DNA of 40,951 nucleotides from Gaiellasilicea sp035553355 (GCA_035553355.1 DATMJW010000146.1:1-40951), one strand, 5' to 3'; numbered from the stretch's first letter, positions 16,476-24,555 are shown. Numbers and translations are program-made. The notes: generated from the letters alone by a model not told the origin.

Positions 16476-17384
16476 CTACCGCAGGAGGTGCTCCGCGATC
16501 GCGGCGTCGACCTCGTCGGCGCCGATCGCGCCCTCGAACCGCGCGCGGACGATGCCGTCGGCGTCGACGACGAAGACCCACGGCTCGCTCGGCAGGTTCC
16601 ACTGCCGGACCCACTCGTTGACGCCCTTGCCCGGCGTGTTGTCCTCGTAGATCTCCACGTGGATGAAGCGGATGCCGCGTCCTTCGTACCGCCTGCGGAC
16701 GGCGCTGACGACGTCCACGGCCGGGCCGCACGCGCGCGTGTGGCAGTACTCGGGAGTCGCGAAGACGAGCACGAACGGGACGCCGCGCTCGAGCGACTCC
16801 GCGACGGTGTGGCGGAGGAGCGCCGTGTCCGGCGGGCGCTGTGTCGAGATCTCGCGCGCAGCCTTCCGCTCGGTCGTCGGGTTGACGATCGGCACGGCGC
16901 GTTCGCCCACGGCCGGCGCCGTCGTCTTCTCCTTGACGTCGATGATCTGGAACGCCTGCAGCTCACCGCCCTCCGGCTCCACGACCACCCAGTGCTTGCC
17001 GGCCGTCTCGAACGCGATGCGGGTGACGTAGACGCTCTCCGCGTCGTCGCCGTCGACGCCGAGCGGGGTCAGCGTCGCGGTCGCCTTCCTCGTCTTTCCG
17101 CCCAGTCGGTAGTAGACGTGCGCTCGCGGAGCCTGGACGAGCGAGCCGTCGTTCCGGACGAGCAGGAACGCGAGGCGGTTCTCGCCGCGCGCGAAGTCCG
17201 ACGACGCCATCGTCATCGCGACGTCCGGGCCGGCCTTCGCGATCACCGGCTTCGCCCACGCGGGCGCCGGGATCTCCGTGCCCTCAACCGCGCCGGCCGA
17301 GGGCTCGGAGCCGCCGCAGCCGCCGGCGAGCGCCGCCGAGGCAGCGACCGCGGCGAGGTGCCGGAACCGGACGCGGGCGCGCAC
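16476..17384 (-). CDS. Lipoprotein with thioredoxin-like fold
   Basis: A 302-residue protein. The signal peptide ends in a lipobox (ALAGGC, Cys about 23). A beta-rich domain (residues about 35-150) has a DVAMTMASSDFARGENRLAFLLV-type start. The C-terminal domain (about 195-302) looks thioredoxin-like: VPFVLVFATPEYCHTRACGPAVDVV, with two Cys spaced CxxxxC rather than CxxC, then IRFIHVEIYED and EPWVFVVDADGIVRARFEG. It is probably exported and anchored to the outer face of the membrane. It could act in thiol chemistry, but the altered Cys spacing makes disulfide exchange uncertain. The start is a GTG with no obvious Shine-Dalgarno. It is separated from the divergent LLM gene by 65 bp. Confidence 0.78.
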   Translation of the reverse strand: MRARVRFRHLAAVAASAALAGGCGGSEPSAGAVEGTEIPAPAWAKPVIAKAGPDVAMTMASSDFARGENRLAFLLVRNDGSLVQAPRAHVYYRLGGKTRKATATLTPLGVDGDDAESVYVTRIAFETAGKHWVVVEPEGGELQAFQIIDVKEKTTAPAVGERAVPIVNPTTERKAAREISTQRPPDTALLRHTVAESLERGVPFVLVFATPEYCHTRACGPAVDVVSAVRRRYEGRGIRFIHVEIYEDNTPGKGVNEWVRQWNLPSEPWVFVVDADGIVRARFEGAIGADEVDAAIAEHLLR

Positions 17385-17436
17385 GCGGTCACCGTAGCCG
17401 GACGTGTCGTCGCCAAGTGCCGCGTGCTGCGGCGTG

Positions 17437-17442
17437 TACGCT
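17437..17442 (+). promoter_or_regulatory. Putative -10 box TACGCT, leaderless start of the LLM gene
   Basis: TACGCT ends 8 nt before the GTG at 17450; no Shine-Dalgarno is present. Confidence 0.4.
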
Positions 17443-17449
17443 CGCGCCG

Positions 17450-18310
17450 GTGCGGATCGGCGTCTGGAGCAGCGTCCTCGTGCAACCGTCGCTCGAGCAG
17501 ACGCGCGAGGCTCTGGCGCGAGTCGAGGCGGCCGGGTACTCCTCCGTCTGGTTCCCGGAGCGTCCCGTCGGGACGGAGGCGGTCAGCGAGGCCGCCGTGC
17601 TCCTCGCCGCGTCCGAGCGGCTGGGGGTCGGGACCGGGATCGCGAGCATCTGGGCGCGCGACGCGACCGCCGCCGCGAACGCCGCACGGACGCTGAACGC
17701 CGCGTTCGGCGGACGGCTGCGGCTCGGGCTCGGCGTCAGCCACGCCCCGGCGGTCGCGATGCGCGGGCACGACTACGACCGCCCGCTCACGGCGATGCGC
17801 CGGTACCTCGACGCGATGGACGCCGCCGACGAGGTGGCCGGCGGTCGCGGCGCGCCGCGGCTGCTCGCGGCGCTCGCGCCGCGCATGCTCGAGCTCGCGC
17901 GCGACCGGGCCGACGGCGCGCACACGTACTTCGTCCCGGTGGAGCACACGGCGTACGCCCGCGAGCGGCTCGGCGGCGACCGCGAGCTCGTCGTGGAGCA
18001 GGTCGTCCTGGAGCGGGATCCGGTGCGCGCCCGCGAGCTCGCGCGGACGCACACGCACCGGTACCTCGAGCTCCCGAACTACCGCAACAACCTCATCCGG
18101 CTCGGCTTCTCCGAGGCCGATCTCGAAGGCGGCGGGAGCGACGAGCTCGTCGATCGCGTCGTCCCCTGGGGCTCGGACGAGGCCGTCGCGGAGGCGCTGC
18201 GCGCGCAGCACGAGGCGGGCGCGACCGAGGTGCTCGTCCAGGTGATCGTCGACGACCCGCGGCGCCTGCCGGTCGAGGAGCTCGAGCGACTCGCCGCGGC
18301 GCTCGCGTAG
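17450..18310 (+). CDS. LLM-class (F420-dependent type) oxidoreductase
   Basis: A 286-residue TIM-barrel protein of the luciferase-like monooxygenase class. It begins VRIGVWSSVLVQPSLEQTREALARVEAAGYSSVWFPER, then has LGVGTGIASIWARDATAAANAARTL and LRLGLGVSHAPAV, the typical order of the class. In actinobacteria such proteins usually use coenzyme F420, but the cofactor cannot be proven from sequence, and no F420 biosynthesis gene is nearby. The GTG was chosen because the beta strand VRIGVW starts there and a -10-like box is 8 nt upstream; the frame extends 11 codons further. Substrate unknown. Confidence 0.85.
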   Translation: MRIGVWSSVLVQPSLEQTREALARVEAAGYSSVWFPERPVGTEAVSEAAVLLAASERLGVGTGIASIWARDATAAANAARTLNAAFGGRLRLGLGVSHAPAVAMRGHDYDRPLTAMRRYLDAMDAADEVAGGRGAPRLLAALAPRMLELARDRADGAHTYFVPVEHTAYARERLGGDRELVVEQVVLERDPVRARELARTHTHRYLELPNYRNNLIRLGFSEADLEGGGSDELVDRVVPWGSDEAVAEALRAQHEAGATEVLVQVIVDDPRRLPVEELERLAAALA

Positions 18311-18343
18311 CGGCGCGGCGAGGTCGGCAGGCACCCTGTCGCG

Positions 18344-20491
18344 ATGGCGCTCGGCCCGCTCGAGACCCACCTGCTCGACACGCTGCGCGGGCTTGCGCCT
18401 GCGGGCACCGGCGGCAGCGCACCGGAGGCGGAGGAGCTCTGGCGCGCGCAGCTCGCGAGCCGCCTCTGCGATGTCGCGGCGCGCGAGCTGCAGCCGACCG
18501 GGCGCAGCTTCTACTCGATCGCGTCGGCCGGGCACGAGAGCAACGGCGCGGTCGCGCTCGCGCTCCGGCCGTCGGACCCGGCGCTCCTCCACTACCGCTC
18601 CGGCGCGTTCTACCTCGCGCGTGCGGCGCAGACGGGGCGTGACGGCGTGCCGGACGTCCTGCAGGGCGTGACCGCGGCACGCACCGAGCCGATCGCGGGC
18701 GGGCGGCACAAGGTCTTCGGCCACCACGAGCTCGCCGTGATCCCGCAGACGTCGACGATCGCGTCGCACCTGCCGCGTGCGGTCGGACTCGCGTTCGCGC
18801 TCGAGCGGGCGCGGCGCCTCGGCCTCGACTCGGGGTGGTCGGAGGACGCCGTCGTCGTCTGCAGCTTCGGTGACGCCTCAGTCAACCACGCGACCGCACA
18901 GGCAGGGCTGAACACGGCGGCCTGGCTCGCGCACCAGGGGCTGCCGCTGCCGCTCCTCTTCGTGTGCGAGGACAACGGCATCGGGATCAGCGTGCGCTCG
19001 CCGCGCGGCTGGGTGGAGTCGGCGCTCCGCGCGCGGCCCGCGCTCGCGTACGAGTACGCGCGCGGCGACGATCCGGAGCTCGTGCTCGAGACGGCGCACG
19101 ATCTCGTCGAGCGCATCCGCAGCGGCAGGCGGCCCGGGATCCTCCACCTGCGCACAGTGCGCTTCCTCAGCCACGCGGGCGCAGACGTCGAGGCCGCGTA
19201 TCGCACGCCGCAGGAGATCCGCGCGGACTGGGCTGCGGACCCGCTCGCGGCGACGGCGCGCTGGCTCGTCGAGGCGGGAGTCAGGACGGGGACGGAGCTC
19301 GCGGAGGAGTACCTCGCCGAGCGGGAGCGGATCCTCGGCGTCGCGTACGAGGCGGCCCGGCTTCCGCAGCTCGAGAGCGCGGAGGAGGTGATGCGCCCGC
19401 TGGCGCCCCGTACGGTGTCGGCCGCCGCGCCGTCGGCGCGCGACGGCGAGGCCGTGACGCTCGCGCAGGCGATCAACGCCGCGCTCGCGGACGCGCTGGA
19501 GCGGGAGCCCGGCGCTCTGCTGTTCGGCGAGGACGTGGCGGTGAAAGGCGGCGTCTACGGCGTCACCCGCGGGCTCCAGAAGCGCTTCGGCGCCGCGCGC
19601 GTCTTCGACACGCTGCTCGACGAGACGTCGATCCTCGGGCTTGCCCTCGGTGCCGCACTCGCAGGCTTCGTCCCCGTCCCCGAGATCCAGTACCTCGCGT
19701 ACCTCCACAACGCCGAGGACCAGCTTCGAGGCGAGGCGGCGACGCTCCAGTTCTTCTCGCAGGGCCGGTACCGGAACGGGATGGTCGTCCGGATCGCCGG
19801 CTACGGCTACCAAAAGGGCTTCGGTGGGCACTTCCACAACGACGACGCCGTCGCGGTGCTGCGGGACATCCCGGGGCTCGTGATCGCGTCGCCGGCGCGG
19901 CCCGACGACGCCGCCGGGATGCTCGCGACGTGCGTCGAGGTCGCGCGCACCGACGGCAGCGTCTGTGTCTACCTCGAGCCGATCGCGCTCTACCACACGC
20001 GCGACCTGCACGAGGACGGTGACGGCGGCTGGCTCGCACCGGCCGTCGGCGGTGCGCCGCTCGGCAGCGGTCGCACGTACGGCGACGGCGGCGACCTCAC
20101 GCTCGTGAGCTGGGCGAACGGCCTGCGGATGTCGCTGCGGGTCGCGCGACGCCTCGCCGAGCAGGGCGTGGACGCGCGGGTGCTCGACCTGCGCTGGCTC
20201 GCGCCGCTGCCGGTCGACGACCTCCTGCGTGAGGCGCGTGCGACCGGCCGCGTCCTCGTCGTCGACGAGACCCGGCGCACGGGCGGCGTGTCGGAGGGGA
20301 TCGTCGCCGAGCTCCTCGACGCCGGCTTCGAGGGGCGCATCGGCCGCGTCACCAGCAAGGACTCGTTCGTGCCGCTCGGCGACGCCTCGGCGCTCGTGCT
20401 CCTGTCGGAGGAGGAGATCGAGTCCGCCGCCCTCGCTCTCGTCGGCCGTGGCGCGGAGCGGCCGGCGGAGCCGGGGTACGATCGCGCGTGA
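18344..20491 (+). CDS. Fused 2-oxoacid dehydrogenase E1 (alpha-beta), thiamine diphosphate enzyme
   Basis: A 715-residue protein joining both E1 subunits. Residues about 1-345 are E1 alpha, including SFYSIASAGHESNGAVALAL, HHELAVIPQTSTIASHLPRAVG and the thiamine-diphosphate motif VCSFGDASVNHATAQAGLNTA. Residues about 365-705 are E1 beta: AINAALADALEREPGALLFGEDV, DTLLDETSILGLALGAALAG, GYGYQKGFGGHFHNDD and VLDLRWLAPLPVDDLL. It should decarboxylate a branched-chain or related 2-oxoacid. The usual E2 and E3 genes are not adjacent, so partners must be encoded elsewhere. Its TGA overlaps the ATG of the racemase-like gene by one base. Confidence 0.9.
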   Translation: MALGPLETHLLDTLRGLAPAGTGGSAPEAEELWRAQLASRLCDVAARELQPTGRSFYSIASAGHESNGAVALALRPSDPALLHYRSGAFYLARAAQTGRDGVPDVLQGVTAARTEPIAGGRHKVFGHHELAVIPQTSTIASHLPRAVGLAFALERARRLGLDSGWSEDAVVVCSFGDASVNHATAQAGLNTAAWLAHQGLPLPLLFVCEDNGIGISVRSPRGWVESALRARPALAYEYARGDDPELVLETAHDLVERIRSGRRPGILHLRTVRFLSHAGADVEAAYRTPQEIRADWAADPLAATARWLVEAGVRTGTELAEEYLAERERILGVAYEAARLPQLESAEEVMRPLAPRTVSAAAPSARDGEAVTLAQAINAALADALEREPGALLFGEDVAVKGGVYGVTRGLQKRFGAARVFDTLLDETSILGLALGAALAGFVPVPEIQYLAYLHNAEDQLRGEAATLQFFSQGRYRNGMVVRIAGYGYQKGFGGHFHNDDAVAVLRDIPGLVIASPARPDDAAGMLATCVEVARTDGSVCVYLEPIALYHTRDLHEDGDGGWLAPAVGGAPLGSGRTYGDGGDLTLVSWANGLRMSLRVARRLAEQGVDARVLDLRWLAPLPVDDLLREARATGRVLVVDETRRTGGVSEGIVAELLDAGFEGRIGRVTSKDSFVPLGDASALVLLSEEEIESAALALVGRGAERPAEPGYDRA

Positions 20492-21171
20492 TGAGCGGCG
20501 GCCCCACGATCGGCTTCGTGCACACGGTGCTCGCGCTGCCCCCGACGTTCACCGAGCTCGCGCAGGAGCTGATCCCGGACGCCGAGGTCTTCCACATCGC
20601 CGACGAGAGCCTCCTCGGCGTGACCCGCCGCACCGGCGCGCTCTCGGCGGTGACGCAGCGGCGGGTGCTCGGGCACATCCTCTCCGCCGTCGACGCGGGC
20701 GCCGACGCCGTCGTCGTGACCTGCTCGTCGGTCGGGCCCGCGGTCGACGCAGCGCGGGCCTTCGTGGGCGCGCCCGTCTACCGGATCGACGAGGCAATGG
20801 CGGACGAGGCCGTTCGCACCGGGCCGCGCGTCGGCGTCGTCGCGACGCTGCGGACGACCCTCGAGCCGACCGCCGCGCTCGTCACGCGTCGCGCGCAGGA
20901 GGCGGGGAAGCAGGCGACCGTCGTCTCGCGGGTGGCGGAGGGGGCGTTCGACGCGCTTCAGGCGGGCGACCGCGACCGCCACGACGAGCTCGTGCGGGCG
21001 GAGCTCCGGGAGCTCTCGCGGGAGGTCGACGTCGTCGTCCTCGCGCAGGCCTCGATGGCGCGGGTCGCCGACACGCTCGGCGCCGCCGAGCGGCCGGTGC
21101 CGATCCTCTCGAGCCCCCGGCTCGGGATGCAGCGCGTCGCCGAGCTCGTCGCGCAGCTCCCAGCCGCCTGA
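20491..21171 (+). CDS. Aspartate/glutamate racemase superfamily protein
   Basis: A 226-residue protein with the two-domain fold of the Asp/Glu/hydantoin racemase superfamily. TIGFVHTVLALPPTF is near the N-terminus, DAVVVTCSSVGPAVDAAR carries the first catalytic-type Cys, and VGVVATLRTTLEPT lies between the domains. The second half has VDVVVLAQASMARVADTL, where many racemases have a Cys; here Ala-Gln-Ala-Ser replaces it, so simple two-Cys racemase chemistry is doubtful. A decarboxylase- or isomerase-like role is possible. The ATG overlaps the E1 stop; a GTG one codon earlier (20488) lies 6 nt after TACGAT and is an alternative start. Confidence 0.78.
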   Translation: MSGGPTIGFVHTVLALPPTFTELAQELIPDAEVFHIADESLLGVTRRTGALSAVTQRRVLGHILSAVDAGADAVVVTCSSVGPAVDAARAFVGAPVYRIDEAMADEAVRTGPRVGVVATLRTTLEPTAALVTRRAQEAGKQATVVSRVAEGAFDALQAGDRDRHDELVRAELRELSREVDVVVLAQASMARVADTLGAAERPVPILSSPRLGMQRVAELVAQLPAA

Positions 21172-21179
21172 CGGCGGCC

Positions 21180-21443
21180 TCAGCCGCCGCTGATCGCCGT
21201 GATCACGTCGACGCGCGAGCCCGCCGCGACGGGCGTGTCGAGCGCGGCGCGCTCGCGGTCGACGTAGACGTGGATGTGCCGGCGCAGCTCCGGGCCGGGC
21301 TCGCAGAGCCGGTCGCGCAGCCCGGGCCAGCGCTCGTCCAGCCGCTCGAGCACGTCGGCGACCGTGGCTGCGTCGAGGTCGAGGCGCCGCGGCAGGCCGG
21401 GGAAGAGCGGCGGCAGCGTCGAGGGGAGGTGGACGTCCGGCAC
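21180..21443 (-). CDS. MoaD/ThiS-family ubiquitin-like small protein
   Basis: An 87-residue beta-grasp protein: VHLPSTLPPLFPGLPRRLDL, the helix ATVADVLERLDERWPGLRDRL, and a C-terminus VDVITAISGG. The terminal Gly-Gly is the hallmark of MoaD/ThiS/SAMP-type sulfur carriers or protein modifiers, activated by an E1-like adenylating enzyme. No MoaE, ThiG or E1-like gene is nearby. The GTG start lies 1 nt after the stop of the BNR-repeat gene, so they are co-transcribed. It is convergent with the racemase-like gene. Confidence 0.85.
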   Translation of the reverse strand: MPDVHLPSTLPPLFPGLPRRLDLDAATVADVLERLDERWPGLRDRLCEPGPELRRHIHVYVDRERAALDTPVAAGSRVDVITAISGG

Positions 21444-21444
21444 G

Positions 21445-22518
21445 CTACGCCTCGACGACCGCGACCTCGACCGAGCGGATCGGCGGCAGGTAGCTCGCGA
21501 TCTCGCTCCACGTCTCGCCCTCGTCGGCGCTCGCGAAGACCTGCCCGGTGCTCGTGCCGAAGTAGACGCCCGGCTCGTCGTAGGGGTCGATCGCCATCCC
21601 CTCACGGAGGACGCCGAGGTGGGCGTTCTCCTGCGGGAGGCCCGTCGTCAGCTTCTGCCAGGACGAGCCCGCGTCGCGCGTCCGCCACACCGCCGCCTTC
21701 CCGTCGATCATCGTCCGCCCGTGGCCGCCGTCGAGCGGGATCACGTAGAACGTGTCGCGGTCGTGCGGGTGCGCGGCGGCCGCGAAGCCGAACTCCGACG
21801 GCAGGCCTTCGGTGATCTCGGTCCAGGAGTTGCCCTCGTCGTCGCTGCGGTGGACGCCGACGTGGTTCTGCTGGTAGAGCCGCGTCGGTTGGGCGGAGCG
21901 GACGAGCTTGTGGACGCAGAAGCCGATCTCCTCGTGCTCGCGTGGCCAGTCGGCCCGGAGGCCGCGGTTCCGGGGCGTCCACGTGGCTCCGTCGTCGGTC
22001 GTCTCGAAGATGCCGACCCCCTGCACGATCGCGAAGTACCGGTCCGGCCGCTCGAGATCCGGAAGGATCGCCGGGACGCCGAGGTGCCCGGGCGGCTGGT
22101 TGGACGGGTCGTTCCACGTCTCGCGGCCCGGTAGCCCGTCGAGCGTCGAGCGGAGCGCCCACGTCTCGCCGCCGTCCGTGCTCTCGAAGATCCCGGGGTT
22201 CTCGGCTCCGGCGAAGAGCCGCCCGTGCGCGGCGGTGAGGCCGGAGACCTTCGACAGCTTCATCCCGTCGTCGTAGTGGAGGCCCTCGCTCGACTGGCTC
22301 CACGTCTCGCCGAGGTCGCTGCTGCGCCAGACGCTCGCGCCGTGCCACTCGCTCGCGGCCGCGGCGTAGATCGTCCCGCTCGCGCCGTCGAGGATCGCGT
22401 GGTAGACCGGCCACCCCTCGCAGAACGGGCCCCGGAGCGACCACGCGCCGCGCCCTTCGTCGCTCTCGAGCAGGAAGCACCCCTTGCGGGTGCCGACGAG
22501 CAGGACCGTCTTCGACAT
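21445..22518 (-). CDS. BNR/Asp-box beta-propeller protein (sialidase-like/WD40-YVTN-type)
   Basis: A 357-residue protein with six Asp-box repeats: SSDLGETWSQ, STDGGETWAL, TTDDGATWTP, RSDDEGNSWTE, TRDAGSSWQK and SADEGETWSE, spread over the whole length as in a six-bladed propeller. No signal peptide is present, so a cytoplasmic location is likely. The catalytic Arg/Tyr set of true sialidases is not recognisable; databases often label such proteins exo-alpha-sialidase by repeat only. The ATG at 22518 is preceded by a GGAGGTG Shine-Dalgarno at optimal distance. It is the first gene of a two-gene operon with the MoaD-like protein. Confidence 0.82.
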   Translation of the reverse strand: MSKTVLLVGTRKGCFLLESDEGRGAWSLRGPFCEGWPVYHAILDGASGTIYAAAASEWHGASVWRSSDLGETWSQSSEGLHYDDGMKLSKVSGLTAAHGRLFAGAENPGIFESTDGGETWALRSTLDGLPGRETWNDPSNQPPGHLGVPAILPDLERPDRYFAIVQGVGIFETTDDGATWTPRNRGLRADWPREHEEIGFCVHKLVRSAQPTRLYQQNHVGVHRSDDEGNSWTEITEGLPSEFGFAAAAHPHDRDTFYVIPLDGGHGRTMIDGKAAVWRTRDAGSSWQKLTTGLPQENAHLGVLREGMAIDPYDEPGVYFGTSTGQVFASADEGETWSEIASYLPPIRSVEVAVVEA

Positions 22519-22600
22519 GCGAGTCACCTCCGGGTACGCGTGGCCACCATCCTCCTATCAGACGGCCGTGCGCGCCGGAAATGATCGGCACCGCCGGCCG

Positions 22601-22652
22601 CGGGACATGGCACTCTGTAGGCGTTCGTGCCGAACGACGCAGAGCCATCCCG
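22601..22652. other. Long bulged hairpin in the 191-bp gap before the CNNM/CorC gene
   Basis: CGGGA/TCCCG, TGGC/GCCA, TCTG/CAGA and CGTTCG/CGAACG stack into one extended stem separated by short bulges (CA, AC) and one small internal loop, closed by a TGC loop. A second hairpin GGCGGCC-GCGC-GGCCGCC (22657-22674) follows. It lies 58 nt upstream of the CTG start on the plus strand and 83 nt upstream of the BNR gene on the minus strand. It could be a leader RNA structure for either gene. It matches no riboswitch I can recognise. Confidence 0.5.
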
Positions 22653-22698
22653 TACCGGCGGCCGCGCGGCCGCCCCCCGCCCTAGCGCCCCGCACGCC

Positions 22699-22703
22699 GG
22701 AGG
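22699..22703 (+). promoter_or_regulatory. Shine-Dalgarno GGAGG that decides a CTG start
   Basis: GGAGG followed by 6 nt and then CTG at 22710. The downstream GTG (22749) has no such site and would cut into the first membrane helix. Confidence 0.65.
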
Positions 22704-22709
22704 CTCGCG

Positions 22710-24035
22710 CTGACGAGTGCGCTCCTGCTCGTCGCCGTCGCGCTCCTCGTGGCCGCGAACGGCTTCTTCGTCGCCGCGGAGTTCGCGCTCGTGCGCGCGC
22801 GGCGCTCGCGCGTGGAGCGGCTCGCGGAGGAGGGCGTCGGCGGCGCGAAGCGCGTGCTCGGGCAGATCGAGCGGATCGACGAGTACCTCGCCGCCTGCCA
22901 GCTCGGCATCACGATGGCCTCGCTCGGCATCGGCTTCCTCGGCGAACCCGCGATCGCGCGCCTGCTCGAGGAGCCGCTCGGGACCGTGCTCGGCCACGGA
23001 GTCGCGGTCGTCGTCGCGATCAGCATCTCGTACCTGCTCGTGACGGCCGCGCACATCACGGTCGGCGAGCAGGTGCCGAAGATCTTCTCCATCGTCCACC
23101 CCGAGTCGACGGCCCGCTACGTGGCGCGGCCGTTGCACTGGTTCCTCGTCTTCTCGAAGCCGCTGAGCTGGGTGCTGAACAACGCGTCGAACGCGATGCT
23201 GCGCGTCGTCGGGGTCTCGCCGAAGGACTTCCACGAGGGCCCCCAGAGCGAGGAGGAGCTGCGGCTGCTCGTCGCCGAGTCGGCGACGGGCGGCGTCCTC
23301 GACGTCGGCGAGGCCGAGATGCTGCACGGCGTCTTCCAGCTCCACGAGCGCCAGGCGCACGAGGTGATGACGCGGTTCCACAACGTGGTGACGGTGACGA
23401 CGGAGACGCCTGCGCGCGACGCGCTGCAGCGCGCCGTCGAGTCGGGGCACTCGCGGCTCGTCGTCGTTCAGCCCGGCGAGGACGTGCACGCGGTCGGGAC
23501 GGTGCACACGAACTCGCTCGTGCGGCTCCTCTTCGAGCAGGGCCCCGAGGCGCCCGTCGAGGGCGCGGCACTGCCCGCGTTCGTCGTCCCCGAGACGAAG
23601 CCGCTCGACGACCTGCTCGCGGACCTGCGCCAGCGGCGCCAGAGCCTCGCGCTCGTTGCGGACGAGTACGGGACGCCGGTCGGGATCGTCTCCGTCGAGG
23701 ACATCGTCGAGGAGGTCGTCGGCGAAATCGAGGACGAGAAGGAGGCGGTCGAGATGCGCGGTCGCCGCCTCGCGAACGGCGACTGGATCCTCCGCGGCGA
23801 CCTGTCGTTCGCGGAGGCGGCGGAGTTCGGCGTCGACCTGGTCGAGTTCGCGAACGGCTTCTCGTCGGTCGGCGGCCTCGTCTTCGGGCGGCTCGGACGG
23901 CAGCCGAAGCGCGGCGACGTCGTCGTCCTCGACGGCTACCGCCTACGCGTGGAGTCGGTGCAGGGGCCGCGGATCGCGGTGCTGCGCGTCCGCCGCGACA
24001 CGCCGCCGCCGGGAACGGAGCCGGCCGAGGGCTAG
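22710..24035 (+). CDS. CNNM/CorC (hemolysin C-like) transporter-associated membrane protein, probable CTG start
   Basis: About 441 residues. The DUF21 membrane domain starts TSALLLVAVALLVAANGFFVAAEFALVRARRSR (split over residues 2-34), includes ACQLGITMASLGIGFLGEPAI and VTAAHITVGEQVPKIFSI. A CBS pair follows (TPARDALQRAVESGHSRLVVV and RQSLALVADEYGTPVGIVSVEDIVEEVVGEIEDE), then a CorC_HlyC domain (ILRGDLSFAEAAEFGVDL). Family members are implicated in magnesium or cobalt transport and resistance. Between the in-frame stop at 22683 and the GTG at 22749 there is no ATG, GTG or TTG, yet the reading frame 22710-22748 encodes the start of the first helix. CTG at 22710 with GGAGG 6 nt upstream is the best start. 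Confidence 0.82.
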   Translation: MTSALLLVAVALLVAANGFFVAAEFALVRARRSRVERLAEEGVGGAKRVLGQIERIDEYLAACQLGITMASLGIGFLGEPAIARLLEEPLGTVLGHGVAVVVAISISYLLVTAAHITVGEQVPKIFSIVHPESTARYVARPLHWFLVFSKPLSWVLNNASNAMLRVVGVSPKDFHEGPQSEEELRLLVAESATGGVLDVGEAEMLHGVFQLHERQAHEVMTRFHNVVTVTTETPARDALQRAVESGHSRLVVVQPGEDVHAVGTVHTNSLVRLLFEQGPEAPVEGAALPAFVVPETKPLDDLLADLRQRRQSLALVADEYGTPVGIVSVEDIVEEVVGEIEDEKEAVEMRGRRLANGDWILRGDLSFAEAAEFGVDLVEFANGFSSVGGLVFGRLGRQPKRGDVVVLDGYRLRVESVQGPRIAVLRVRRDTPPPGTEPAEG

Positions 24036-24487
24036 ACGGCCGACGCCGCAGGGCGCGCGGCGGCCGGCGCCGCGTCGTCCACCTCGACGGCGGGCGCCGG
24101 GTGGAGCGGCTCGAGGTACGCGCAGCGACGGTCGTCGAGGAGCGGCGAGCGCCGCACGACTGCGACGCGGTACTCGACGTCGTCGAGCCACACGGAGCTG
24201 CCGCGGGAGAGAGGCCCGCTGACGTCGTGCTCGACGAGGCGGTAGCCGGAGGGGCCCGACAGGAAGAGCCACACGGTGCGCGGCTGCGCCTCCGCCGCGT
24301 CGTGCTCCTCGTGCGCGCGCCGCTGCGCCTGCACCTCCTGTACGACGCCCGCCACCGCTTCCACGAGCTCGTCGAGCCGTTCGTCGAGGCGCTCGAGCGG
24401 CGAGGAGCCGTTCCGTGCGCCGAAGAGGAGGCGGGGAAGCCGGCCGGAGGAGCGAGACGACGTCGCCTCGTCGACGGCCGCACGCAT
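24032..24487 (-). CDS. Hypothetical protein with coiled-coil start and small beta domain
   Basis: A 151-residue protein. Residues about 28-65 look helical and coiled coil (PLERLDERLDELVEAVAGVV). The second half reads RTVWLFLSGPSGYRLVEHDV, SSVWLDDVEYRVAVVRRSPL and RRCAYLEPLHPA, a compact beta-rich unit, ending in an Ala/Pro-rich tail. No family is recognised. The ATG at 24487 lacks a Shine-Dalgarno. The stop interlocks with the stop of the CNNM/CorC gene. It is divergent from the sigma-factor gene with a gap of about 75 bp, so the two may share control. Confidence 0.6.
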   Translation of the reverse strand: MRAAVDEATSSRSSGRLPRLLFGARNGSSPLERLDERLDELVEAVAGVVQEVQAQRRAHEEHDAAEAQPRTVWLFLSGPSGYRLVEHDVSGPLSRGSSVWLDDVEYRVAVVRRSPLLDDRRCAYLEPLHPAPAVEVDDAAPAAARPAASAV

Positions 24488-24549
24488 GTCGCGGTCCACG
24501 CCCCCGCGTTCGGCACGGAAAGCCGATCCCCTGCCCACCTCCGGCGACG

Positions 24550-24555
24550 TACGAT
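24550..24555 (+). promoter_or_regulatory. Putative -10 box TACGAT for the sigma-factor gene
   Basis: TACGAT ends 8 nt before the GTG at 24563 and overlaps an upstream ATG (24554), favouring the GTG as a leaderless start. Confidence 0.4.
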
